A program made the translations under genes and the position numbers. A stretch of 64,000 nt of DNA from Desulfurococcaceae archaeon (GTDB taxonomy: Archaea; Thermoproteota; Thermoprotei_A; Sulfolobales; Desulfurococcaceae), in assembly GCA_038845865.1 (NCBI GenBank), contig JAWBQJ010000001.1, positions 434,001 through 498,000 on the forward strand, in the 5' to 3' direction. The notes below the pieces were generated by a model that saw nothing but the letters and a program-made list of their open reading frames with translations, ran no database searches and was not told the DNA's origin. Shown here one piece after another: positions 6,918 to 15,801 of the stretch (within the stretch, counting starts at the first letter, position 1; every line of letters begins with the position of its first letter).

Positions 6918-8552
6918 TTACATTATTCCTTCATACGCGTGTTTATACGTTTCTGAGGACTCCAGTACTTTCCTATTCCTGGTGTACTTCCTGTATGGTT
7001 GTGTTAGTGCAAAACCGTGCTCCCTCATGATCCTGTCTCTGTAGATGTCTTCGAAGATGTTGTAAGCGCAGAACGGTATAACCCTCCCATCAGGTACCAC
7101 GTAGTGGACATTGCACCTCTGGACTCTCTGTATGTCGTAGTTGTAAAGGTCCATGAAGTGCATCTGGCCGATGAAGAGTAGCTTGTAGTGTAGCTCTCCA
7201 AGGGCTTCATAACTTCTCTTCACGATTATGTTAATTAAGATCTTGTATATGTCGAACTCCCTGGGCGCCTTGTCCTGGTCTATGAACTTTCTAATAGCAT
7301 AGAGCAGCTTCATTCCCGTTAAGATCCTACTAGAGCCGCTTATTAGGTCGCCCCACTTCTCACGGAGGTACTCTAGTAGACCGTCTATGTCAATGAACTT
7401 CGTCACTGGTATTAGCCGGGTCTTAGTACCCTCCTTCTCGACATACACATATGTACCGACACCGCATACTGGGTGGTTTGACATCTCGAACTTGTACTCC
7501 CCGCTAAACGACTCAATGAATCTCGAGAAAACCACGCTAGCGTTTACCGGGAACCAGGCATCTCTAGGTATTTCGCCGTCCGTCTGCTCTTCGATGAGCT
7601 TCGCTATTTCGGGTATGGTGATCCTGTACTTCTCCCTTTCTTGCTTCTTCATGTAGCCGGTTAAGCTGACTGGCTGGAAGTTAACTGACCTCACGACGTC
7701 TACGTGCTTGGCCGCGAACTTTATGATTGCGCCCAGCTCGTGGGTGTTCACGCCTTTAATTACCGTTGGTACGAGGACGATGCTTGTAATTCCCGCCTTT
7801 CTGAAAACTTCAAGTATGTATGGCACCTCCCAGTGGTTTTTCCAGTTAGTTCTCGGCGTCACGCCGTCAAAGCTCAGGTACACGGTGTTGAGGCCCGATG
7901 TCCTGAGGCCCTTAGCGTACTCCACTGCCTTAACTGGGTCCTCCAAGTACAGCTGGGCAATTTTTAAACCGTTGGTATTGAGCTGTATATGCCTAATGCC
8001 CTCTTCTCTGAGTAATCTCACTATGTCTACTAAGTCATCTCTGAGGAGGGGCTCTCCCCCAGTAATCTGCACGGCTATCGTTGCACCCTGCTTCTTGACG
8101 CTCCTGATCATCGCCTTTATCTGCTCTAGTGTTGGCTCGTAGACGTAACCGGCTGCCTCGGAATAGAAGAAGCAGTACCAGCAACTGAGGTCACATCTAT
8201 TAGTTACCACTAGGTTTATGAGGGCACTGTGTTGCTTGTGCATTGCACAGAGCCCGCAGTTGAAGGGACACACGGTCTGAACGCGCGTGTACACGTGCTT
8301 TGTTCCCCGACCCTCATCTACGAACTTTAACACCCTCTTGTAGAACTCTACATCACCGTAGTAAAGTTCTTCTACCTCGCCGTGGTCCGGGCACGTTCTA
8401 CGGATGAAGACACTGCCACCTCTCTCGACAATAACGGCTGGAAGCACCCGGTAGCAGTATGGACAGACACTAAGCGTAAGCGAGAGAACTTCCTCGCCCT
8501 CTCTTAGTTTAGGAATTACGTACGCGATTTCCCCGGGATGCTTAGTACTCAT
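6918..8552 (-). CDS. tes: Radical SAM tetraether lipid synthase homologue (Tes-like)
   Basis: About 544 residues from ATG 8552; CTTATATC at 8571-8578 gives leaderless spacing. Domains: N-terminal zinc-ribbon-like segment (CPYCYR ... RTCPDHGEVEE), a second cysteine group (TVCPFNCGLCAMHK), the radical SAM motif CDLSCWYCFFYSEAAG (Cx3Cx2C), ITGGEPLLRDD, and a C-terminal SPASM-like cysteine region (CNVHYVVPDGRVIPFC). This architecture matches the MJ0619/Tes family, which joins two archaeol chains into tetraether lipids at the membrane. Tetraether membranes fit a hyperthermophilic crenarchaeon. Function by family similarity. Confidence 0.85.
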   Translation of the reverse strand: MSTKHPGEIAYVIPKLREGEEVLSLTLSVCPYCYRVLPAVIVERGGSVFIRRTCPDHGEVEELYYGDVEFYKRVLKFVDEGRGTKHVYTRVQTVCPFNCGLCAMHKQHSALINLVVTNRCDLSCWYCFFYSEAAGYVYEPTLEQIKAMIRSVKKQGATIAVQITGGEPLLRDDLVDIVRLLREEGIRHIQLNTNGLKIAQLYLEDPVKAVEYAKGLRTSGLNTVYLSFDGVTPRTNWKNHWEVPYILEVFRKAGITSIVLVPTVIKGVNTHELGAIIKFAAKHVDVVRSVNFQPVSLTGYMKKQEREKYRITIPEIAKLIEEQTDGEIPRDAWFPVNASVVFSRFIESFSGEYKFEMSNHPVCGVGTYVYVEKEGTKTRLIPVTKFIDIDGLLEYLREKWGDLISGSSRILTGMKLLYAIRKFIDQDKAPREFDIYKILINIIVKRSYEALGELHYKLLFIGQMHFMDLYNYDIQRVQRCNVHYVVPDGRVIPFCAYNIFEDIYRDRIMREHGFALTQPYRKYTRNRKVLESSETYKHAYEGIM

Positions 8553-8570
8553 AAACACCACTATAAACTT

Positions 8571-8600
8571 GATATAAGAGCATTAGGGTATAAAAAGTTC
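8571..8600. promoter_or_regulatory. Divergent leaderless promoters for tes and the AK6-like gene
   Basis: Minus-strand CTTATATC (8571-8578) sits about 25 bases before ATG 8552. Plus-strand GTATAAAAAG (8588-8597) sits about 30 bases before GTG 8624. Confidence 0.5.
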
Positions 8601-8623
8601 GAAAGGTGGTGCTTCTGGGCAAA

Positions 8624-9205
8624 GTGGTGATCATTGCTGGAACGCCCGGTACCGGTAAATCGGTTATTTGCGGTAAGCTTGCCGAAACGTGTGGAGCAGT
8701 AGTTGTCGACTTGAGCCGAGTCGCCTTGGAAAAGGGCTTTATAACCATGTACGACGAGTTAAGGAGCACCTACGTAGTCGATGAGGAGAGGCTGGTAACG
8801 CATGTTCGCGAGCTGGTGAAGTCGTTAGAGGGCATTGTCATTTTGCAAACCCACTACCCGGAGATCCTTCCAAGAGATCTAGTAGACATGGTCGTGGTGC
8901 TGAGAACCCACCCCCTAATACTCGAGAAAAGGCTACTTGAACGTGGTTGGAGCAGGAGAAAGGTGAACGAAAACGTCATGGCCGAAATACTTGGAGTTAT
9001 AGCCGTAAACGCCCTTAACACGTTCGGCGAGGACAAAGTCTTCGAAGTCGATACGACAAACATAAGGCCTGAACTCGTAGACCTCCTGTGCTCGGCTATT
9101 AAGGGGCTCACCAGGCTTGAACCCGGCGTTAAAGTTGACTGGTTAAGCGTACTCAGCCCTGAAGAGGTGGCTAGGTTTGAAGACTACGTGGGGGGAGAAG
9201 ACTAG
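8624..9205 (+). CDS. AK6/Fap7-like nucleotide kinase
   Basis: 193 residues from GTG 8624; an upstream in-frame GTG at 8606 lies too close to the TATA box (8588-8597) to be in the transcript. A P-loop AGTPGTGKS opens the protein, followed by a VVDLSRVALEKG strand and the lid LLERGWSRRKVNENVMAE, characteristic of the archaeal/eukaryotic AK6 (Fap7, hCINAP) group. These are adenylate kinase/ATPases linked to small ribosomal subunit maturation (Fap7 binds S14/uS11). Overlaps the next GTPase gene by 29 bases, so the two are probably translated together. Confidence 0.88.
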   Translation: MVIIAGTPGTGKSVICGKLAETCGAVVVDLSRVALEKGFITMYDELRSTYVVDEERLVTHVRELVKSLEGIVILQTHYPEILPRDLVDMVVVLRTHPLILEKRLLERGWSRRKVNENVMAEILGVIAVNALNTFGEDKVFEVDTTNIRPELVDLLCSAIKGLTRLEPGVKVDWLSVLSPEEVARFEDYVGGED

Positions 9206-10046
9206 TGGAGGGGGTATAATACTCGCCTCGTGGAATCAAGTACGTAAACTGGTATCTAGATCCGATATCGTGCTCCTGGTGCTAGACGCCAGGGACCCGA
9301 TAAGCACTTTTAGCGAGAAGCTCGCTGAGATCGTCAAGAAGCACGGGAAGAAGCTACTACTCGTCCTGAACAAATGCGACTTAGTACCTAGGAGCGTTAC
9401 CGAGGAGTGGAAGGGGTACTTCGAGAGGCGTGGATATCACGCAGTGTACATGTCGGCCGCTAAGCGCATGGGCACCTTTAAACTAAAATCCGCAATTAAG
9501 CGCGCGGCCCCTGCTTTACCAGCAGTAGTAGCCGTTGTCGGCTACCCAAAAGTGGGGAAGTCTTCAGTAGTAAATGCCCTCAAGGGCAGGCACTCGGCTA
9601 CTACAAGCCCCTACCCCGGGAGCCCGGGATATACCCGCCACTTCCAGCTTTACAGGGTTGACGATAACATACTAGTGATAGACTCCCCGGGCATACTGCC
9701 GGTGGAAGGGGACCCGCTAGAGAGGATCCTCCGTGGATACCCGCCGGAAAAGCTGGAAGACCCGGTACCCTACGCGATAATGCTCATAGAGCGCATCTTG
9801 AAGTTTAATCCCAAAGCGTTCACGTATACGTACAGGGTTGAGTCGAAGACGCCGATTGAAATCCTAGAACAGCTTGCAGCCCGCAGGGGCTGGTTTTACA
9901 AGTCGACAAAAGAACCACTAATAGAAGAGGCGGCAAGGACCATCATCAGGGATTACCACGACGGTAAACTAGTTTACTACATAAAAGCGTCGCAATTAGA
10001 AAATAAACTTGGTGTGAGCAGCATTGATAAGAGTAAAGGTTCTTGA
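9177..10046 (+). CDS. Circularly permuted GTPase (YlqF/MMR1-HSR1-like)
   Basis: 289 residues. GTPase motifs come in permuted order: G4 LNKCDLVP near residue 60, then G1 GYPKVGKSSVVN near 120, then G3 DSPGI near 165, the hallmark of YlqF/Nog2/Lsg1 ribosome-assembly GTPases. It begins DIVLLVLDARDP, also typical. The TTG start at 9177 is inside the preceding gene and has GAGGTG seven bases upstream; no other in-frame start lies before the conserved region. Linkage to an AK6-like kinase suggests a ribosome biogenesis pair. Confidence 0.85.
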   Translation: MKTTWGEKTSGGGIILASWNQVRKLVSRSDIVLLVLDARDPISTFSEKLAEIVKKHGKKLLLVLNKCDLVPRSVTEEWKGYFERRGYHAVYMSAAKRMGTFKLKSAIKRAAPALPAVVAVVGYPKVGKSSVVNALKGRHSATTSPYPGSPGYTRHFQLYRVDDNILVIDSPGILPVEGDPLERILRGYPPEKLEDPVPYAIMLIERILKFNPKAFTYTYRVESKTPIEILEQLAARRGWFYKSTKEPLIEEAARTIIRDYHDGKLVYYIKASQLENKLGVSSIDKSKGS

Positions 10047-10224
10047 AACGGGCAGCGTGTTCGAGCTCGAGGAAAACGAGATCAAGGTACGGGACTTACT
10101 TAGAAAGCTCGGTCTACTAGAATCAGAGCATGTAGTGCTGAAAAACAACGCCATAGTCACGGAAGACGACGTTATCGTTAGTGGGGAAGAAGTAGTAGTC
10201 TTCACCGTTAAGTCCGGGGGCTAG
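10024..10224 (+). CDS. Ubiquitin-like small modifier / ThiS-MoaD family protein
   Basis: 66 residues with a beta-grasp pattern: MIRVKVLETGSVF, a helix at VRDLLRKLGL, then VVLKNNAIVTEDDVI and the final strand EEVVVFTVKSGG. The C-terminal Gly-Gly is what an E1-like enzyme adenylates in SAMP/Urm1/ThiS/MoaD proteins. It may be a sulfur carrier (tRNA thiolation, thiamine, molybdopterin) or a protein modifier. No E1-like gene is in the window. It overlaps the GTPase tail by 23 bases, so it is in that operon. Confidence 0.82.
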   Translation: MIRVKVLETGSVFELEENEIKVRDLLRKLGLLESEHVVLKNNAIVTEDDVIVSGEEVVVFTVKSGG

Positions 10225-10269
10225 ACGCTAGGAATGCGGTACTTGTGCACATTCATCGCGGGCACTGGC

Positions 10270-10776
10270 CTACTTTGGCGGCCACACCCTGTCGAAGTAT
10301 ACGTTCTTAGACTTCACGGAAAGGGGTATACCATAAATCACATCGGCATCCACGAGCTTTAGTTCTAGCGCTGCAACGCCCGCTGAGTACATTATCCTAT
10401 TATCGACGTTTAGCGAAGAGGCAACCTTGACTGCCGAGCCCAGCGCTATTCCGAGATTTATTAGAGAGTTTACCAGGTCCGGGTCGTACTTGTACGCTTC
10501 TGGTTTTCTAAACCCGAAATTGATGATCCTGCACCCTATAAGTACGAGTACATCGCTTTTACGGATACTTTCGGCATCCCTCTTAAAAAAGTCTCCATAC
10601 CTCTCCGCCAGTTCTTCCATTTTCTGTGCAACTTTCTCCAGTTCGTCTCTCTCGGTGAGAACCACCGAGGTGATGTTGTCTACTCCGCGCGCTTTAGGCG
10701 CTGTCTTGGCAGCTGCCACCATTAGCTCGGCCACCATTAGTGCGGATCTTTTTATGGCCTCCCTTTCTTCGATCAA
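10270..10776 (-). CDS. DUF2148 protein lacking the usual cysteines
   Basis: 168 residues. The N-terminal TAPKARGVDNI and the C-terminal block with VDNRIMYSAGVAALEL and GIPLSVKSKNVYFDR match the DUF2148 'ferredoxin-domain' family. Family members normally carry a C-x2-C-G-F-x2-C-type cysteine cluster in the middle; here the corresponding stretch (about residues 95-130) has only one Cys, so the metal site seems lost. It lies 19 bases downstream of the acyl-CoA synthetase subunit, in the same transcription unit. Biochemical role unknown. Confidence 0.72.
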   Translation of the reverse strand: MIEEREAIKRSALMVAELMVAAAKTAPKARGVDNITSVVLTERDELEKVAQKMEELAERYGDFFKRDAESIRKSDVLVLIGCRIINFGFRKPEAYKYDPDLVNSLINLGIALGSAVKVASSLNVDNRIMYSAGVAALELKLVDADVIYGIPLSVKSKNVYFDRVWPPK

Positions 10777-10795
10777 TCTATCGCCCCCGCAACTA

Positions 10796-11491
10796 CTACC
10801 CCTTCGATGCGCCCACTATGAACCTGGCATCAACCACGAGCGCTCTATCCGGGTACACCACTACTGGGTTCAAGTCAGCCGATTCTATCTCGGAGTGCTC
10901 GTTCAATAGTTTACCCAGCTTAACCAGGATGTCCGCTACGCTGTAAACGTCTACGGGTGGTGTGTCCCTGAAACCCTTTAGGATTGTCGCGCTCCTGATC
11001 TCATTTACCATTTCAAGCGCCTCTTCGAGCGTAAATGGCCATATGCGGAAAGTTACGTCTTTGAAGACTTCCGTGAACACTCCTCCAAGACCAAACATTA
11101 CTGCCACTCCGAACGTGTAGTCCCTCAACCCGCCGACTATCACTTCCACTCCGCGAGGAACCATCTTTTGGACTAGTATTCCGTTCACGCGGGCACCCTG
11201 AACCCTTGACTTCACGTTTTTCATTATTTTCTCGAAACCTTCTACAACCTCCTCAACGCTACTTACTCCTAGTACAACCCCGCCGACATCCGTTTTGTGA
11301 CTTATATCCGGTGACACTACTTTCAAAACCACAGGAAACCCTATTTTGGAAGCCAGTTCAGCCGCTTCTTCGGGGGTTTTAGCTAAGCCGTACGGTGGAT
11401 ACGGGATCCCATACTCCTCTAGTAATCGAAATGCCTCGTGCTCCAGTAGCTTGTACCTACCACTCTTAAGGTCGCCTTGACCCTGGGCCAC
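10796..11491 (-). CDS. acdB: ADP-forming acyl-CoA (acetyl-CoA) synthetase beta subunit
   Basis: 231 residues, the normal length of the separate archaeal beta subunit (ATP-grasp). Visible: LLEEYGIPYPPYGLAKTPEE at the start, GFPVVLKVVSPDISHKTDVGG, a VNGILVQKMVPRGVEVIVGG strand, and the end ESADLNPVVVY. With an alpha subunit it converts acyl-CoA + ADP + phosphate to acid + ATP, the main substrate-level phosphorylation of peptide-fermenting archaea. No alpha subunit is nearby. Start GTG 11491 with TATA-like boxes between 11494 and 11530. Confidence 0.92.
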   Translation of the reverse strand: MAQGQGDLKSGRYKLLEHEAFRLLEEYGIPYPPYGLAKTPEEAAELASKIGFPVVLKVVSPDISHKTDVGGVVLGVSSVEEVVEGFEKIMKNVKSRVQGARVNGILVQKMVPRGVEVIVGGLRDYTFGVAVMFGLGGVFTEVFKDVTFRIWPFTLEEALEMVNEIRSATILKGFRDTPPVDVYSVADILVKLGKLLNEHSEIESADLNPVVVYPDRALVVDARFIVGASKG

Positions 11492-12062
11492 TTAGCCCTT
11501 TAAGTACTTTTATGGGGAGACCTTTAAAAACGCTTCACTATCCATGGCCGAGAACCGGCTTCAGGCAGGAACTCATAACGTACTTACCTTATTCCAGGAA
11601 AGCGAACTAGAGCATGCCGGCTGGTGGACTACTTCGTTAGCATGTCTACGTGCTAGGGAGTCTAGGTCGCGTACATATTGCCGGTTACGTAGTCACATGT
11701 AATTATGCGTTAAAGCTGTAAAGATGCTGCTCCCTCAATGCACTTAGTTAAGTGCGATGTGTTGGAATGTGCTCGCGCGCTTTCGCCGGTATTATCCTAA
11801 ACGGCAGATCTACTCGGCCTGGAACCGGATAACGTAGCTCTTTATACCGAACTTCGATGCGGCGATTTTACGACTTCCCGGCAGGCCCGTTAACGCGCAG
11901 GAATCCACGCACCTGAAGATCTCTTTGACGCGAAGCTACATGTAACGTTCCTACCGGGTACGTGGCGCTAAGGGTGGCAATCCAGTAAATGGGGTTTGTT
12001 TTCTTAAAAGATATAAACCCCACCCCCTATGTAGCTAAAACCGAGGTGTAGCATATGCACCA
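11492..12062. other. Gene-free spacer before the ferredoxin/AOR operon
   Basis: About 570 bases with stops in all frames and no recognisable protein fragment, tRNA or repeat. The right end holds a promoter for the ferredoxin gene: CTTAAAAGATATAAA at about 12003-12017 and a GAGGTG Shine-Dalgarno near 12043. Confidence 0.6.
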
Positions 12063-12575
12063 ATGGTAGTTCACGTAACCGTGGATCCATCTAAGTGCTC
12101 TGGTTGCAGATACTGCGAGCTCTGGTGTTCCTTCCTACACGAAAAGGTGTTCTCGACATCTCTCTCTAGGATAAGAGTCGTAAGAGACGACCTAGTGGGC
12201 ATGGATTACCCCGTTGTGTGTAGGCATTGTCCAAACGCGCCGTGCATATCGGCGTGCCCTACTGGCGCCCTTTACAAGGAAAAGGGTTTCACGAAGTTCA
12301 GTAAGGACAGGTGCAATGCGTGTGGGTCGTGTATTAGTGCATGCCCTTACGGTGCGGTGTTCCAGAACCCGCTTGATAAAACACCGCTAATTTGCGATCT
12401 ATGTAACGGAAGCCCCCTGTGCGTCGAGAAGTGCCCGACTAACGCTTTATCCCTGTACCCGCTAGCAGAGATCGCCTTTACCAACCCCGGGCAGCTTGGA
12501 AGACGGTACCTTGTCGCGTTAAGGGAGTATGAGAACCTGCTGAGAAGGTGGGGGCTTAGTGTCAGGCGGGAGTAA
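12063..12575 (+). CDS. Polyferredoxin-type electron-transfer subunit for AOR
   Basis: 170 residues with four cysteine groups of the DMSO-reductase/HycB ferredoxin type: CSGCRYCELWCSF, CRHCPNAPCISACP, CNACGSCISACP and CDLCNGSPLCVEKCP. This gives room for up to four [4Fe-4S] clusters. It overlaps the start of the AOR gene by 17 bases, so it is almost surely that enzyme's electron acceptor. Cytoplasmic, no signal peptide or membrane helix. Confidence 0.92.
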   Translation: MVVHVTVDPSKCSGCRYCELWCSFLHEKVFSTSLSRIRVVRDDLVGMDYPVVCRHCPNAPCISACPTGALYKEKGFTKFSKDRCNACGSCISACPYGAVFQNPLDKTPLICDLCNGSPLCVEKCPTNALSLYPLAEIAFTNPGQLGRRYLVALREYENLLRRWGLSVRRE

Positions 12576-14469
12576 GTTACACGGTTACGCTGGCAGGGTT
12601 CTAAGAGTAAACCTGTCCAGCGGGGAGATCGTGGTGGACGAAGTGGACAGAAGACTAGCCAGAGCGTACCTCGGTGGCAGAGGCTTCAACGCTGCCAGGC
12701 TCTACAGCGAGGTAACACCCGAAATAGACCCCATATCGCCCGGCAACAAGCTAATGATCGCCACGGGACCCGTTGTCGGGACGGGCTTTCCGCTGGGCGC
12801 CAGGCTCAATGTAACCGCTAAGTCCCCCCAAACGGGAATACTCGGAGACTCGAACGTAGGCGGGCACTTCGCGGCCGAGTTAAAGTACGCTGGCTTCGAC
12901 CAGGTAATCATAGAGGGGAAAAGCCCCCGCCCAGTATACGTGTTCATAAGCAACGGTGCAGCCGAGATCAGGGATGCCAGCGGACTGTGGGGCATGCCGA
13001 TCTCTAAAGCCTACGAAGCCCTGAGGAGGGAGGTAGGAGACCCCGACGTGCAGATTGCGCTGATCGGCCCGGCTGCCGAGAACGGCGTGAAGTTCTCTGG
13101 CATATTCTTCAACAGAATAAGACCGGCTGCGAGGACAGGGCTTGGAGTAGTGATGGCATCCAAAAACCTTAAGGCAATAGCCGTTAGGGGTGACGGCTAC
13201 GTAGAGGTGGCCAAGGCCGAGACGTTCGAAAAGATGGTCGAGGAAATGGAGCTAGAGGTGTACACTCACGAACAGTACTGGCCTAGGAGGATTATGGGCA
13301 CGTCAAGGATACTGCTAGCAGCTAACAGGATCGGGGTGCTCCCGGGGAAACACTTTACTGAGCCCACCGTGCCATACGCGTTTGAGGTTAGCGGGGAAAA
13401 GCTAGCATTGAAGTACAACGTGAAAAACAGGGCCTGTTTCTCCTGCATAGTTCCGTGTAGCAGGGTCTTCATCGTGAAAAGGATGGAGAGGACGCTCCTA
13501 AGCGAAGGCCCCGAGTATGAAGCGCTAGCCGGTATGACGGTGAGGATTGGTAATAGCGACCTAGATAGCGCGCTCAAAGCAATAGAGCTAGTAAACGACC
13601 TGGGGCTCGACGTGATCTCAACGAGCGAGGTGATATCGTGGGCCATGGAGCTTTACTCCAGGGGGCTGTTAACGGAGAACGAGGTAGGAGGGCTTAAGCT
13701 AGATTGGGGCAACATGGACGCGGTGATGAAGCTAATATGGGATATAGCGCACAGAAGGGGGTTCGGTGCAATCCTAGCTGAGGGGGTAGTGGCTGCCGCG
13801 GAGAAGCTGGGAAGGGGGCATGAAGTGGCTTTCCACGTAAAGAAGCTCGAGATGATTCAAGCCGATCCAAGGGGGCTAAAGGGGTACGGACTGGGCTTCG
13901 CCGTATCCACGAGAGGTGCAGATCACCTGAGGTCAGAGCCGTTCGTAGAACTGAGCGACGACCCGAAAATAGGCGCTAGAATGTTCAACGAACCAGAAGC
14001 CACGTTAAGGCTCGGTGTTAGAGGTAAAGGCAGGCTCGTAGCTTACTACGAGAACATATGCGCGCTGGTAGACTCGCTGGGCGTTTGCAAGAACCTAGCC
14101 GAGAACATGGACATTCTCAACTACGAGCGAATAGCCAGGCTCGTAGAGGCCGTTACGGGCATGAAGCTGTCGCCTTTAGAGGTCATGGCCGTGGGCGAGA
14201 GGGTGATCAACGTTGAGAGGGCTTACATAGTCCGAGAAGGGGTCAGGAGAATACACGACACCCTTCCTTCGAGGTTCCTTAAAGAGCCGCTGGAAAAGGG
14301 GCCATCTGCCGGTCACGTAGTCGAGCTAGACGCCATGCTGAAGGAGTACTATAGTGTCCGCGGGTGGGATGAGAGGACCGGGCTACCCACCCCAGAGAAG
14401 CTCAGTGAGCTGGGACTTCACGACGTCCTCGAAGACTTACGCTCGAGGGGCATAGTGCCCGGTTCCTAA
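12559..14469 (+). CDS. aor: Aldehyde:ferredoxin oxidoreductase (tungsten enzyme)
   Basis: 636 residues, typical AOR length (about 605-640). Signatures: YAGRVLRVNLSSGEI at the N-terminus, YLGGRGFNAARL, GPVVGTGFPLGARLN, the cluster motif CFSCIVPCSR near residue 290 with its fourth ligand at CALVDSLGVC near 510, and the ADHLRSEP substrate-domain motif. It oxidises aldehydes to acids and reduces ferredoxin at a bis-pterin tungsten site. Downstream lie an amino-acid-type transporter and a TIGR04076 protein, so this copy may handle aldehydes from 2-keto acids of imported amino acids. Start GTG 12559. Confidence 0.95.
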   Translation: MSGGSKLHGYAGRVLRVNLSSGEIVVDEVDRRLARAYLGGRGFNAARLYSEVTPEIDPISPGNKLMIATGPVVGTGFPLGARLNVTAKSPQTGILGDSNVGGHFAAELKYAGFDQVIIEGKSPRPVYVFISNGAAEIRDASGLWGMPISKAYEALRREVGDPDVQIALIGPAAENGVKFSGIFFNRIRPAARTGLGVVMASKNLKAIAVRGDGYVEVAKAETFEKMVEEMELEVYTHEQYWPRRIMGTSRILLAANRIGVLPGKHFTEPTVPYAFEVSGEKLALKYNVKNRACFSCIVPCSRVFIVKRMERTLLSEGPEYEALAGMTVRIGNSDLDSALKAIELVNDLGLDVISTSEVISWAMELYSRGLLTENEVGGLKLDWGNMDAVMKLIWDIAHRRGFGAILAEGVVAAAEKLGRGHEVAFHVKKLEMIQADPRGLKGYGLGFAVSTRGADHLRSEPFVELSDDPKIGARMFNEPEATLRLGVRGKGRLVAYYENICALVDSLGVCKNLAENMDILNYERIARLVEAVTGMKLSPLEVMAVGERVINVERAYIVREGVRRIHDTLPSRFLKEPLEKGPSAGHVVELDAMLKEYYSVRGWDERTGLPTPEKLSELGLHDVLEDLRSRGIVPGS

Positions 14470-14481
14470 GGGGTGACCCGC

Positions 14482-15789
14482 ATGAGTTCGCTTCGAAGGG
14501 AAACCTGGACCAGTGGCGTGGGCTTAGCCTTATCCCTCATCGGGGTAGCAGTGGGGTTAGGGAATGTTTGGAGGTTTCCCTACATGCTAGGCAGATTCGG
14601 AGGTGCCGGCTTCTTAGTAGTGTACGTGCTCCTAGTCATAGGGGTGGGAATACCCGGGTTAATAGTGGAACTCGCCATTGCCAGGTACGCGGGGAGAGGC
14701 CCCTTCAGCGCGTTTACGAAAATAGGCTACCCGGGAGGTAGGATAGTAGGTTACACCCTGCTGGTAACGGTCATCGCAGCGGTTGCCTACTACATTGTCG
14801 TCATAGGCTGGGTGCTCTGGTACCTGATACTATCGGTGACCGGCGCGATCTTCGTTGAACGGGTAGACTTCTCGGCGGCGTTCTCGGAGTTGACGAGTTC
14901 ATTGCACATACAGCTGGCCATGCACGTAGCCATCGTGGCGCTCTGCATACTAGTAGTTTCCAGTGGCGTTAGAAGAGGTGTAGAGCTTGCCAGCAAGTTA
15001 TTGATGCCCGTGGTATACGCCATCCTGGTTGGCATAGCTGTCTACGTTCTCGGGATGCCTAAAGCACTTGAGGGGCTGGTCTTCTACCTCAAGCCAGCTT
15101 GGGAGAAGGTGACCGGGTTCACCGTACTGGCGGCGATGGGTCAGGTATTCTTCTCGCTGGGGCTGGGCTCCACCTGGATCTTCATATACGGTTCCTACAT
15201 GTCAAAGGATCAGAAGGTCGTGAGGAGCGCCCTCTACGCTGCTACGGGCGATACGGTAGCCTCCTTCATAGCCGGCTTAGCCGTATTACCACTGGTATTC
15301 ATCTTCGGAGTAGACCCTCAGAGCGGGCCCCCATTAATGTTCATAACATTGCCCGAGATCTTCAGACACCTGCCAGGCGGTGCAGTCCTATTCACGCTAT
15401 TCTTCGCGGCACTGCTATTCGCCGCCTTACTGTCCGCTGTGCCAGGTTTCGAGATATTCGTTGACGCGATGAGCGAGTTCGGGTTATCGAGAGGGAGGGC
15501 CGTGCTGATCATGGGCTTAGTAGAGGTGTTGCTGGGCGTACCCTCAATGCTCAGCGTGGATATACTGCTATACAACGACCTCTTCTGGGGTACCACGATG
15601 CTACCCGTAGCATCGTTATTTTCCATAACGGCGTTCGGCTGGCTGATCGATAGGAAAACGCTAATAGGTGAGCTGGAGCTACGCAGGGAAACGCTTCCCT
15701 GGAAAGCCTTATATTACTGGGTCAAGGTAGTTATGCCAGTACTAGTAGTGGCCGTGCTGGTTTACGGGTGGATATCGTGGTTCAGCTAA
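14482..15789 (+). CDS. Sodium-dependent NSS-family (SNF) transporter
   Basis: About 435 residues from ATG 14482, preceded by AAGGGGTGA as ribosome-binding site. The first helix motif GVAVGLGNVWRFPYMLGRFGG is the sodium-binding unwound helix of LeuT/NSS carriers. About eleven to twelve membrane helices follow, including the FFSLGLGSTWIFIYGSYM block of TM6. It likely imports an amino acid with sodium. Lying four codons after aor and before the TIGR04076 gene, it is part of the same operon. Confidence 0.92.
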   Translation: MSSLRRETWTSGVGLALSLIGVAVGLGNVWRFPYMLGRFGGAGFLVVYVLLVIGVGIPGLIVELAIARYAGRGPFSAFTKIGYPGGRIVGYTLLVTVIAAVAYYIVVIGWVLWYLILSVTGAIFVERVDFSAAFSELTSSLHIQLAMHVAIVALCILVVSSGVRRGVELASKLLMPVVYAILVGIAVYVLGMPKALEGLVFYLKPAWEKVTGFTVLAAMGQVFFSLGLGSTWIFIYGSYMSKDQKVVRSALYAATGDTVASFIAGLAVLPLVFIFGVDPQSGPPLMFITLPEIFRHLPGGAVLFTLFFAALLFAALLSAVPGFEIFVDAMSEFGLSRGRAVLIMGLVEVLLGVPSMLSVDILLYNDLFWGTTMLPVASLFSITAFGWLIDRKTLIGELELRRETLPWKALYYWVKVVMPVLVVAVLVYGWISWFS

Positions 15790-15801
15790 CGGTGGTGCTC
15801 T

